A DNA stretch of 5,148 nt from an uncultured Verrucomicrobiota bacterium (GTDB lineage: Bacteria; Verrucomicrobiota; Verrucomicrobiia; Methylacidiphilales; Verrucolacustridaceae): NCBI GenBank assembly GCA_903905395.1, contig CAIVGD010000311.1, positions 1 through 5,148 of the forward strand, written 5' to 3'. Below are positions 1 through 5,148 of the stretch, piece by piece (position 1 is the stretch's first letter; each line of letters starts with the position of its first letter). The notes under the pieces are model-generated. The model saw nothing but the letters and a program-made list of their open reading frames with translations, had not been told where the DNA came from and did no database searches. Position numbers and translations under genes: made by a program.

Positions 1-43
1 CCGCCCCCCCTCCCCATCCCTCATGTAGCAATGGAGACAATGC
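1..43. other. Purine-rich stretch downstream of the last gene; no gene recognised
   Basis: Read on the minus strand, this follows the TGA stop of the glycosyltransferase and becomes a G-rich run toward the window edge. Two ATG triplets (22-24 and 15-17) open short frames that run off the edge, but there are too few codons to judge whether a gene begins here. No T-tract or hairpin resembling an intrinsic terminator is visible, so transcription may continue beyond the window. Confidence 0.4.
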
Positions 44-1255
44 TCACAGCAAGCCAGAGATCGCCTCGGAAAACCTTTCGACCGCGTGGTGCAAAGTGTA
101 CTTCTGCTGATACGCACTCCGCGCTCGTTCTCCCATTTGCCTCACCTCCTCGGGTCTGTTTGACAAGTCCAAGATAGCGGCGGCCAGCCCCGGAGCATCG
201 TCCGGTTTGAACACTCGCCCGCACATCTCCTCATTGATGACCATGGCGGTTTCCGAATCCGAGGGCACAAGGCCCATGACGCCGCGGCCCGAGGCCAGGA
301 TGCCATACAGTTTGCACGGAACCGCCACACCTTGCAGCCCTTCACGCTGCGATATGAGCGCCAGATGACAGCACGCCAGCGAATCGTTGAGGGTTTCTTT
401 AGGCTGAAAGGGCAACCAAGTTATGTTGGTCGCGCGGAGATCCTCGGCAAGAGCGCGAGCCTCGCTCTTGCGCCTCCCGTCGCCAAAGAACAGAAACTTG
501 ATATGCTTGTGCGCGAGCAGATGATGCGCGGCGCGCACCAGAGTGTTGATGTCATGCCAGAGACCCATGTTCCCGGAGTATTGCACTACGAAGTTTGCGT
601 TCAGGCCGAGGCGCGACCAAAGGCGTGTCTCTTCCGGACGCGCGGGCGGGGATAGTTCGTTCTGGCTCCAATGCGGGATGTAGCGGATGGCTTCAGGACG
701 ACAACCATACCGACGCTCGACCAGTGTGGCCATATCGCGGCCCAGCACTAGAATCCTTTCTGCCCTCTGGAAGGCTCGGCGATTTACCGCCGTCCAAAGC
801 CTGTCCACCATGCCGCCGCGCTTGATTTTTCCAAGCGCTACCAAGCCATCCGGGTAAACGTCATGGAGGAGCAGGACATAGGATTGCTGCCGGAAAAAAG
901 AGGCACACCAGATCAGGGCGGGCATGAGCGGTGGGTTGGTGCAGCCAAGCACAAACGACCCTCGATTGCAGAACAGCAACCTGCGCATTGAGCCGCCCAG
1001 GTACGAGCCGTAGCCAAGACCGCGCAGGAAGAGGTTTCGCTTGAAGTTGACCCTGAATCCCGCGCGCTCGATCTGCAGACCGTTGAGACGCTCCGTTTTC
1101 GGCACTCCCGCCGCCATGGCGTCAGGTGAGGCCAATGGCCAGCCGCAGACAACGTGGACGGCTTGTCCGCAACGCGCCAGTTCGAACATCAGTTCCGAGA
1201 GAACCTGGCTAGTCGCCTGGTAGTCAGGATGGAAGACTTGGCAGAGAAATATCAC
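44..1255 (-). CDS. Glycosyltransferase, GT4-like, WbuB/WcaI-type
   Basis: This 403-residue protein has the length and motifs of a GT-B glycosyltransferase of the WbuB-like group, which moves a sugar from a nucleotide donor to a membrane-linked glycan at the cytoplasmic face. Visible marks are the N-terminal FHPDYQATSQ (8-17, the usual 'PPD..ATsq' start of this group), HDVYPD (131-136), YSGNMGLWHD (226-235), FFGDG (256-260) and VPCKLYGILASGRG (312-325). A hydrophobic stretch near 101-120 fits membrane association. The canonical EX7E glutamates are replaced by Val310 and Gly318; related proteins often read PSKLYG here, so this looks like a subfamily trait. The start is GTG: an in-frame TAA lies only four codons upstream (1268-1270), and GTG places the family N-terminus correctly. 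No Shine-Dalgarno sequence is obvious. It is the last gene of the run, 118 bases after the other transferase. Donor and acceptor cannot be told. Confidence 0.9.
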   Translation of the reverse strand: MIFLCQVFHPDYQATSQVLSELMFELARCGQAVHVVCGWPLASPDAMAAGVPKTERLNGLQIERAGFRVNFKRNLFLRGLGYGSYLGGSMRRLLFCNRGSFVLGCTNPPLMPALIWCASFFRQQSYVLLLHDVYPDGLVALGKIKRGGMVDRLWTAVNRRAFQRAERILVLGRDMATLVERRYGCRPEAIRYIPHWSQNELSPPARPEETRLWSRLGLNANFVVQYSGNMGLWHDINTLVRAAHHLLAHKHIKFLFFGDGRRKSEARALAEDLRATNITWLPFQPKETLNDSLACCHLALISQREGLQGVAVPCKLYGILASGRGVMGLVPSDSETAMVINEEMCGRVFKPDDAPGLAAAILDLSNRPEEVRQMGERARSAYQQKYTLHHAVERFSEAISGLL

Positions 1256-1373
1256 GGCTGCACAACATTACCCGCGAGCAGATGCGGCTCACGGTTTACT
1301 TTCCGGTAGAAAAACAAGATCCAGCTCGCGGAAGATCGATGCAACTAAGACCCAACAAGAACATGCCCAGCAG

Positions 1374-2534
1374 TCAGACAATTAATAAGTGATCGGGACG
1401 CGCTCCGCCAAGGCACCATCCGTAGAGCGCGTCCGTCGAGGCCGCCACAGAATCAAGCGAGAATCGCTCCCGGACAAGCGCAGCGCCCCGCCTCCCCATC
1501 TCGTCCAAAGCCTTGCCATCCAGGGAGCATGCTGTGAGCAACGTATCAACCAGCGTGGGAGTGTCCCGGTTGATCCACCAACCGCAGCGGTGAGTCTCCA
1601 GACACTCCCAAGGCGTGTGCTTCGTCGTAATGACGGGTGTTCCGCACGCGAGCGCCTCGGCGATGGTGTTCCCGAAATTCTCGTTCGCCGAGGGTAGCAC
1701 ATAAAGGCACGCGTTGCGATACAGCCACACCTTTTCTTCCTCAGACACTCGCCCCAGCCAGTGAACTGAATTGGCAACCGGCGACGGGAGCACTATGGAC
1801 TGATAATGTTGAACGGATGCCAATTCGCCCGGGCCGGCTATCACCAACTGCATCCCTCCCAACTTGGGAGCGACGTGCGCCCATGCCTCGATCAGGTACT
1901 CAATGCCCTTCTTTCGGTCGATTCTGGCAAGGTATAGGACAAACCGACAAACATCTTCCCGCAAGCGTGGTCGTTGCGCGCTGAGCGATGAAAGTGACGC
2001 AAAGTTAATCGGACCCGGCACGACTGCGATCGGGTTGCTGAATCCCATTTGGCGAAGCCGCTTACCTTCGTTTTCGGAGTTAACGTGAAGACATGCCGCA
2101 CTCCGCAAGACGCGGTCTTGAAACCAAAGTCGGAAAACCCACTTGCGAACAGGTTTCCATTGCAGATTCGGGGCGTCATAACTGCCATAAAGCTCCAGGA
2201 TATATGGGCATCGCCTTCGCCTTGCTTCAACCGCGCCGTAATAAGGCGCCCGGTGCCATGTCCCATGAAGATGGTAAATATCCGGCGTGGGATCCGCCCG
2301 TAACTGCCTTTTCAAGCCCTTTGAGGCTCCCATGCGCCACGGCCAATCAACTTGAAAGGCCATCTGGTCGATTCCCCCGTCCAGCACCTCGCAGGGGGCC
2401 GCTCCTGGGAACCCATCCAGCACCCGCAAGCTCACCTGGTGCTTGCCGGCTTGAGCTTTGACAATGTGACGCAAGCTCTGAGTAGGACCACCGTGGTCCA
2501 CTGAGAACAATGACTGGATGTGCGTAATCCTCAT
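1374..2534 (-). CDS. Glycosyltransferase, GT4-like, with intact EX7E motif
   Basis: This 386-residue protein has the two-domain GT-B pattern of family 4 retaining glycosyltransferases. The N-terminal acceptor half has SVDHGGPTQSL (11-21, the glycine loop near the donor phosphates) and YHLHGTWHRAP (87-97). The C-terminal donor half has LYLARIDRKKGIEYLIEAW (200-218, with the Arg/Lys expected at the diphosphate) and SANENFGNTIAEALACGTP (282-300), in which Glu285 and Glu293 form a complete EX7E. There is no signal peptide or clear membrane helix, so it should be a cytosolic or peripheral enzyme. The ATG start lies 37 bases after the transaldolase stop; the spacer is G-rich on the coding strand but has no strong Shine-Dalgarno match. 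It shares little obvious sequence with the other transferase, so the two probably add different sugars. Family confidence is high; sugar specificity is unknown. Confidence 0.92.
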   Translation of the reverse strand: MRITHIQSLFSVDHGGPTQSLRHIVKAQAGKHQVSLRVLDGFPGAAPCEVLDGGIDQMAFQVDWPWRMGASKGLKRQLRADPTPDIYHLHGTWHRAPYYGAVEARRRRCPYILELYGSYDAPNLQWKPVRKWVFRLWFQDRVLRSAACLHVNSENEGKRLRQMGFSNPIAVVPGPINFASLSSLSAQRPRLREDVCRFVLYLARIDRKKGIEYLIEAWAHVAPKLGGMQLVIAGPGELASVQHYQSIVLPSPVANSVHWLGRVSEEEKVWLYRNACLYVLPSANENFGNTIAEALACGTPVITTKHTPWECLETHRCGWWINRDTPTLVDTLLTACSLDGKALDEMGRRGAALVRERFSLDSVAASTDALYGWCLGGARPDHLLIV

Positions 2535-2571
2535 TGTCGCTCGCCCATCCGAATGCCTGCCCTCGCCTGCC

Positions 2572-3312
2572 TCACAACACGAATCCCGAAACCTGGGCGT
2601 CCCTCGCGAACATCCTGACCGTATCCAGGGAAAGTTCAGCCAAAGGCATCCCGCCCAGCTTCGCGAGTTTCGCCAGGATATCGTGGGGAACCGTCACGAT
2701 GTGACAGCCGCAAGCTGCGGCTTGGAAAACGTTGAGCACCTCTCGCACGCTTGCCCAAAGCAACTCGGCCTGTGGCTTGTGCGCCAGCAGCACGCGACTG
2801 GCCCGCATGATCGGCTCGGGATCAACTCCAGTGTCCGCGATGCGCCCGGCAAAAACTGAAACCACGGCCGACACTTTGGAGTGAAGGTTTTCCGATACTC
2901 CGCGCACCTGTTCAGGTGTGAGAATGGCAGTCACGTTCAACTTCACGCCTTCGCCCGCCAACTCCCGAATCAGCGGCAAGGAGGATTCCTCACGTGTGTT
3001 GGTGATGGGTATCTTGACGTAAATGTTCTTTGCCCAAGAGTTGATCTTCAGGGCCTGCCGCCGCATCTCGGGGAATTCGTCCGAAAAGACCTCGAAGGAA
3101 ATTGGCTTGTCTGTCACCGTTTGCAGAATCTCCTTCGCAAACGCCTCATAATTGGAAATGCCCGCCTTCCGCATAAGGGTCGGGTTCGTCGTCAACCCCT
3201 TGATGTAGGGTTTGCCATACAGGTCCAAAATGCCTTGCTTGTCAGCCCCATCTGCGAAGATCTGGATCGGGATGGATTCGATGCTTTTCATAGCTCTATC
3301 AACAGGTTTCAT
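2572..3312 (-). CDS. Small transaldolase-family enzyme (Schiff-base class I aldolase)
   Basis: This 246-residue protein belongs to the small transaldolase/fructose-6-phosphate aldolase family, a TIM barrel that moves a dihydroxyacetone unit through a lysine Schiff base. Visible marks are FADGAD with Asp21 (19-24), KGLTTNPT (38-45), FEVFSDE with Glu74 (73-79), the catalytic YVKIPIT with Lys100 (98-104), LNVTAI with Thr128 (125-130) and SVFAGRIADTG (152-162). By my own alignment to remembered sequences, Glu74, Ser152 and Phe154 match E. coli TalB Glu96, Ser176 and Phe178, where fructose-6-phosphate aldolase has Gln59, Ala129 and Tyr131; this favours true transaldolase activity. The start ATG overlaps the preceding stop as ATGA (3309-3312), suggesting translational coupling. 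Met8 (ATG at 3289-3291) is an alternative start, because the family core begins only near residue 15. In this locus it may supply sedoheptulose-7-phosphate for heptose synthesis (inference). Confidence 0.88.
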   Translation of the reverse strand: MKPVDRAMKSIESIPIQIFADGADKQGILDLYGKPYIKGLTTNPTLMRKAGISNYEAFAKEILQTVTDKPISFEVFSDEFPEMRRQALKINSWAKNIYVKIPITNTREESSLPLIRELAGEGVKLNVTAILTPEQVRGVSENLHSKVSAVVSVFAGRIADTGVDPEPIMRASRVLLAHKPQAELLWASVREVLNVFQAAACGCHIVTVPHDILAKLAKLGGMPLAELSLDTVRMFARDAQVSGFVL

Positions 3313-4106
3313 GGTTTCATTTTTGTATTTCTGAAGCTGAAAATGGATTCTCCTCTTTCTTTAGACGCAGGAATTTCGACAAATCCAAGCTCATTTATCT
3401 TCTGCAAAAGTCTTTCAGGCTCGCGACCCGCGCCGTCGTGTATTTCTATTATCAAATAACGACAGTTTTCAATATTCTTATGATTGGGCGTTGCGAAGAC
3501 TTCGTATTCCGCGCCTTCAATGTCCATCTTACACAAGTCAACAATTTCATTCTGGAATGCGTGTTCGTAAACCTCATCAAATGTCATCCCTTTTACTTTG
3601 TAGGTCGATCCGCTTTCTCCCGGCTCTGTTTTTTGATAAATGCTGTCGCCCGTGCCGCCCCCGCTGAGCTTGAGCGTAAGCTCTCGCGGATGGCCGCAGA
3701 CGGCCGCGTTGAGCAAGATAAAGCCATTCGCCAGATTGCTTTCGATGTTGTATCTCAATCGTGAAAACGTCTTCGGATTCATCTCCACACAAACCACTCT
3801 TTTCAGAGCACAGCCGGTGACCTTCAGCAGTAGAGGAAATCCGCCATTGTTCGCGCCGAGGTCCAATACGTTCAGAGGGGATTTCAACCCCATTGCCCCC
3901 AAATATTGTCTGTACATCGGCGATGCTACCACATTTCGCGCGCCGTCAGCATCGCCCGCTGAATGATCTTCAAGGATTCGCATAGCGCCGATCCGCAAAA
4001 TGTTTACAGGCTCTCGCGGGAAGAGAATCCGCGAAGCTATCAAGTGCCAGCGATTGTCAAACTGCCAGATTTGTCTGAACCCTCGTATTTTGTTATTGAT
4101 GTTCAT
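3309..4106 (-). CDS. FkbM-family SAM-dependent methyltransferase
   Basis: This 265-residue protein has the FkbM pattern: motif I VLDLGANNGGF (80-90) for S-adenosylmethionine, CVEMNP (106-111) with the acidic residue expected to hold the ribose, KMDIEGAEYEVF (193-204, the family's highly conserved 'DiEGaE' block) and IIEIHD (219-224). FkbM enzymes are usually O-methyltransferases of sugars or polyketides; in a glycan locus, methylation of a sugar hydroxyl is the likely job. The first 70 residues carry no motif I can name. The ATG start at 4104-4106 is preceded by AAAGATCTCGC, which is not a good Shine-Dalgarno site. The gene is clearly AT-richer than its neighbours: 22 of 60 bases are G or C in 3541-3600, against 39 of 60 in 4561-4620 of the phosphatase gene. 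This may mean separate acquisition. Its stop overlaps the transaldolase start. Confidence 0.9.
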   Translation of the reverse strand: MNINNKIRGFRQIWQFDNRWHLIASRILFPREPVNILRIGAMRILEDHSAGDADGARNVVASPMYRQYLGAMGLKSPLNVLDLGANNGGFPLLLKVTGCALKRVVCVEMNPKTFSRLRYNIESNLANGFILLNAAVCGHPRELTLKLSGGGTGDSIYQKTEPGESGSTYKVKGMTFDEVYEHAFQNEIVDLCKMDIEGAEYEVFATPNHKNIENCRYLIIEIHDGAGREPERLLQKINELGFVEIPASKERGESIFSFRNTKMKP

Positions 4107-4207
4107 GCGAGATCTTTGCCTGCCGCCCTTTTGCCAGCGTTGACACTTACGCAGATCGGGTGCGAGCCGATACGCCTCGCCAACGCGCCTTCCCTCCCTG
4201 CTGCTCC

Positions 4208-4232
4208 GCTTCCGAGATCCACTCTTGGAAGC
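4208..4232. repeat. 10-bp inverted repeat with 5-base loop
   Basis: GCTTCCGAGA (4208-4217) and TCTTGGAAGC (4223-4232) are inverted around the loop TCCAC. All pairs are Watson-Crick except 4214/4226, which is G·U in a plus-strand RNA and A·C in a minus-strand RNA. No T-run follows on either side, so it does not look like a standard intrinsic terminator. It lies in the leader of the methyltransferase gene and could be a structured untranslated region or part of a dispersed repeat. Confidence 0.55.
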
Positions 4233-4271
4233 ACTTCGGGTAATTCAGACCCCTGATACTGGATGTTGGCC

Positions 4272-4377
4272 TATCCCCCTCATTTGACCTGCGGGCCCCT
4301 CTGCCTCTCTGAGGCGGAGAGGGACGGGGAGAGGGCAATGCTCCCGTCTCTAGCACGCTAGCCTCTCGGCTTTCATC
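4272..4377. repeat. Probable dispersed GC-rich hairpin element
   Basis: This stretch between the phosphatase and methyltransferase genes, and slightly into the former, is strand-biased (CCCTCTCC-like on the minus strand). Its core is a hairpin: 4297-4307 pairs with 4311-4323 through 11 base pairs, with a two-base bulge (GG, 4316-4317) and a three-base loop. On the minus strand it translates as LPSPRPSPPQRGRG, a spurious-peptide signature that I associate with dispersed intergenic repeats of Verrucomicrobiota-type genomes (recollection, not searched). The boundaries are approximate; I placed one end at the CCCCCTC run near 4275 and the other just inside the phosphatase gene. Without a T-tract it is not a convincing terminator, although the stem could attenuate or stabilise mRNA. 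Confidence 0.5.
4350..4361. repeat. Small palindrome containing the phosphatase stop codon
   Basis: CTAGC and GCTAG are inverted around AC. The TAG stop of the GmhB-like gene (4350-4352, minus strand) is part of this palindrome, which adjoins the hairpin element. It may be the edge of that element; it is short enough to be chance. Confidence 0.3.
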
Positions 4378-4967
4378 GCAGTATCGCCGTGCTGTGCTTC
4401 TTCGCGGCCATGCCGAGGCCGGTCATCCAAAATAATCCTCACCGCTGCGGCAAAGTCGCGCACCGTATGGGTCGGAGGTGCCACGAGTTTCTCTTGGTAG
4501 CCATAGTCAATGAAGATGGTGCGGCAACCCGCTGCCCTACCGCACTCGATGTCGCGCCAGCGATCGCCGACCATCCAGCTCTGCACCAGATCAATCCCGA
4601 GCGCCTCCGCAGCGGCCAAAAGCATACCTGGGGCAGGCTTTCGCAGCGGCGACGGGGCGCCGCCGCCGGCATCGTAACAAACTTCCACGCGGTCAATCGG
4701 CAGCAAAGCGCACATCCGCGCATGCATGGCTTCAACCACTTCCCGCTTTTGCGTGCCTCGGCCTACATCCGGCTGGTTCGTCGCCACGACCAGCAGGAAC
4801 CCGGCGGCTTTTAGGGCGCAGCAGCCCTCTGGCACGCCAGGCAACATCTCAAATTCCTCAGCCCGAGCTGGCGGATATGGCTTACCATCGCGTACCACCG
4901 CTCGGTTAATCACGCCGTCACGGTCGAGGAAAACGGCTTGGGAGCGTCTGTTAGAATTGGCAGGCAC
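4350..4967 (-). CDS. gmhB: GmhB-like heptose-bisphosphate phosphatase (HAD-IIIA)
   Basis: This 205-residue cytosolic HAD hydrolase resembles D-glycero-D-manno-heptose-1,7-bisphosphate 7-phosphatase, which removes the 7-phosphate before nucleotide activation of heptose. Motif I is FLDRDGVIN (13-21; Asp15 nucleophile, Asp17 acid/base), motif II VATNQ (61-65), motif III RKPAPGML (109-116; Lys110) and motif IV MVGDRWRDIECG (132-143; Asp135, Asp139). The loop before motif III (97-108) keeps Cys97 but lacks the histidine and two later cysteines that bind zinc in E. coli GmhB. The catalytic domain seems to end near residue 183; the tail has no family motif, and its last residues, MKAERLAC, enter a repeat. 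The start is GTG, with an in-frame TAG nine codons upstream and no Shine-Dalgarno site; it is the only reasonable start before the catalytic motif. Histidinol-phosphate phosphatase of the same subfamily is an alternative, but the polysaccharide context favours GmhB. Confidence 0.85.
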   Translation of the reverse strand: MPANSNRRSQAVFLDRDGVINRAVVRDGKPYPPARAEEFEMLPGVPEGCCALKAAGFLLVVATNQPDVGRGTQKREVVEAMHARMCALLPIDRVEVCYDAGGGAPSPLRKPAPGMLLAAAEALGIDLVQSWMVGDRWRDIECGRAAGCRTIFIDYGYQEKLVAPPTHTVRDFAAAVRIILDDRPRHGREEAQHGDTAMKAERLAC

Positions 4968-4992
4968 GGGCTGGGGGTTAATGACTAATGAC
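4959..4992. repeat. Direct repeat copy A, overlapping the gmhB start
   Basis: The stretch starting GGCAGGCACGGG and ending TTAATGACTAATGAC recurs, with a few substitutions and a one-base length change, at 5107-5139. On the minus strand this copy contains the GTG start codon and first residues of the phosphatase. The match is direct and visible by eye. Confidence 0.75.
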
Positions 4993-5006
4993 TAAGCCCT
5001 AATGAC
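4979..5006. repeat. Tandem heptamer array (TAATGAC; GTCATTA on minus)
   Basis: Four consecutive seven-base units are in register: TAATGAC (4979-4985), TAATGAC (4986-4992), TAAGCCC (4993-4999, degenerate) and TAATGAC (5000-5006). The first two also form the end of direct repeat copy A. On the minus strand the frames translate as short SLVIN-like peptides with stops, so the array is not coding. It lies directly upstream of the phosphatase start. Confidence 0.75.
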
Positions 5007-5148
5007 TAAATAACGCAAAGTGATTAATGAGCAATTCCTAATAACAGAGTAAATCCTAACGACGAAATAGCGCCTAATGACGAAATAAACCCTAATGATG
5101 GGAAGTGGCGGGCACGGGTGCGGGTTAATGACCAATGACGAAATAACG
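4998..5148. repeat. Degenerate 18-bp repeat cluster, consensus CCTAATGACGAAATAAC-
   Basis: Units of 18 bases begin at 4998, 5037, 5055 and 5073. The last three are back to back, followed by a partial unit at 5091-5099, and a further unit at 5131-5148 reaches the window edge. The clearest copies are CCTAATGACTAAATAACG (4998-5015) and CCTAATGACGAAATAAAC (5073-5090). A 21-base degenerate block separates the first two. The array is AT-rich, unlike the flanking gene, and has no open frame of note. It probably continues beyond the window. Confidence 0.7.
5107..5139. repeat. Direct repeat copy B
   Basis: This is the second copy of the element at 4959-4992, offset by 148 bases: GGCGGGCACGGGTGCGGG followed by TTAATGACCAATGAC. 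Like copy A, it joins a GC-rich head to the AT-rich TAATGAC motif and is followed by an 18-bp unit, so head and array seem to be a composite repeat. On the minus strand it also contains ACCCGTGCC, the same GTG context that starts the phosphatase in copy A, but no gene starts here within the window. Confidence 0.7.

Noticed and set aside
1..24. Possible start of another minus-strand gene at ATG 22-24
   Set aside because: Only eight codons remain before the window edge, in a low-complexity G-rich run, so a real start cannot be distinguished from chance.
1256..1373. Possible gene remnant or leader peptide between the two glycosyltransferases
   Set aside because: All three minus-strand frames were read; only short fragments with stops appear, including a 23-codon frame starting with ATG, and none matches a recognisable protein or has a ribosome-binding site.
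2881..3459. A 192-codon plus-strand open frame
   Set aside because: It lies antisense across the transaldolase and methyltransferase genes, whose protein motifs clearly identify the minus strand as coding; the plus-strand translation shows no family motif.
4297..4323. Possible intrinsic terminator after gmhB
   Set aside because: The stem is good, but in the minus-strand direction it is followed by GCCCGCAGG rather than a T-run, so termination is not supported.
4147..4356. A 69-codon minus-strand open frame between gmhB and the methyltransferase gene
   Set aside because: Its first half translates the hairpin repeat into a low-complexity Ser/Pro/Arg peptide, the rest matches no family I know, and its start overlaps the end of gmhB. 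It is best explained as repeat-derived non-coding sequence.
4998..5148. Possible CRISPR array because of regularly spaced repeats
   Set aside because: The units are 18 bases, degenerate and mostly back to back with no unique spacers of constant length, and no cas gene is present.
4976..5148. Promoter for the gene run within the AT-rich repeat array
   Set aside because: Many TATT- and TTAG-like words occur because of the repeats, but no -35/-10 pair stands out from that background, so no promoter was called.

Overview
The window holds five protein-coding genes, all on the minus strand, so transcription runs from high to low coordinates. They look like part of a surface-polysaccharide (LPS, capsule or exopolysaccharide) locus of a fairly GC-rich Gram-negative-type bacterium. 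Two intergenic signatures resemble repeats that I associate with Verrucomicrobiota of the Pedosphaera/Limisphaera kind: GTCATTA-type heptamer arrays, and a CCCTCTCC-rich hairpin element that translates spuriously as 'PSPRPSPPQRGRG'. That placement is from memory and was not searched.

Layout in transcription order. 4968-5148 is a repeat-rich leader with a 7-bp tandem array, 18-bp units and two copies of a roughly 33-bp element. 4967-4350 encodes a GmhB-like HAD phosphatase (D-glycero-D-manno-heptose-1,7-bisphosphate 7-phosphatase family). Its GTG start lies inside one copy of the 33-bp element, and its last residues run into a second repeat type. 4349-4107 is a non-coding gap of about 240 bases with two hairpins. 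4106-3309 encodes an FkbM-type methyltransferase, and 3312-2572 a small transaldolase-family enzyme; these two overlap by ATGA and are probably translationally coupled. 2534-1374 and 1255-44 encode two different GT-B (GT4-like) glycosyltransferases. 1-43 is purine-rich on the coding strand with no recognisable gene.

How the genes may work together (inference). The transaldolase has the residue set of true transaldolases (Lys100, Glu74, Ser152, Phe154) rather than of fructose-6-phosphate aldolase, so it could make sedoheptulose-7-phosphate, the precursor of activated heptoses. GmhB acts later in that pathway. The two glycosyltransferases would add sugars to a lipid-linked glycan, and the FkbM enzyme could O-methylate a sugar. 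The isomerase, kinase and nucleotidyltransferase of a full heptose pathway are not in the window.

I found no new defence system, mobile-element transposase, CRISPR array or RNA gene. The unusual points are the repeats capping both ends of the GmhB gene, the loss of its usual zinc-loop residues, the transaldolase/GmhB pairing, and an AT-richer methyltransferase gene in a GC-rich setting.
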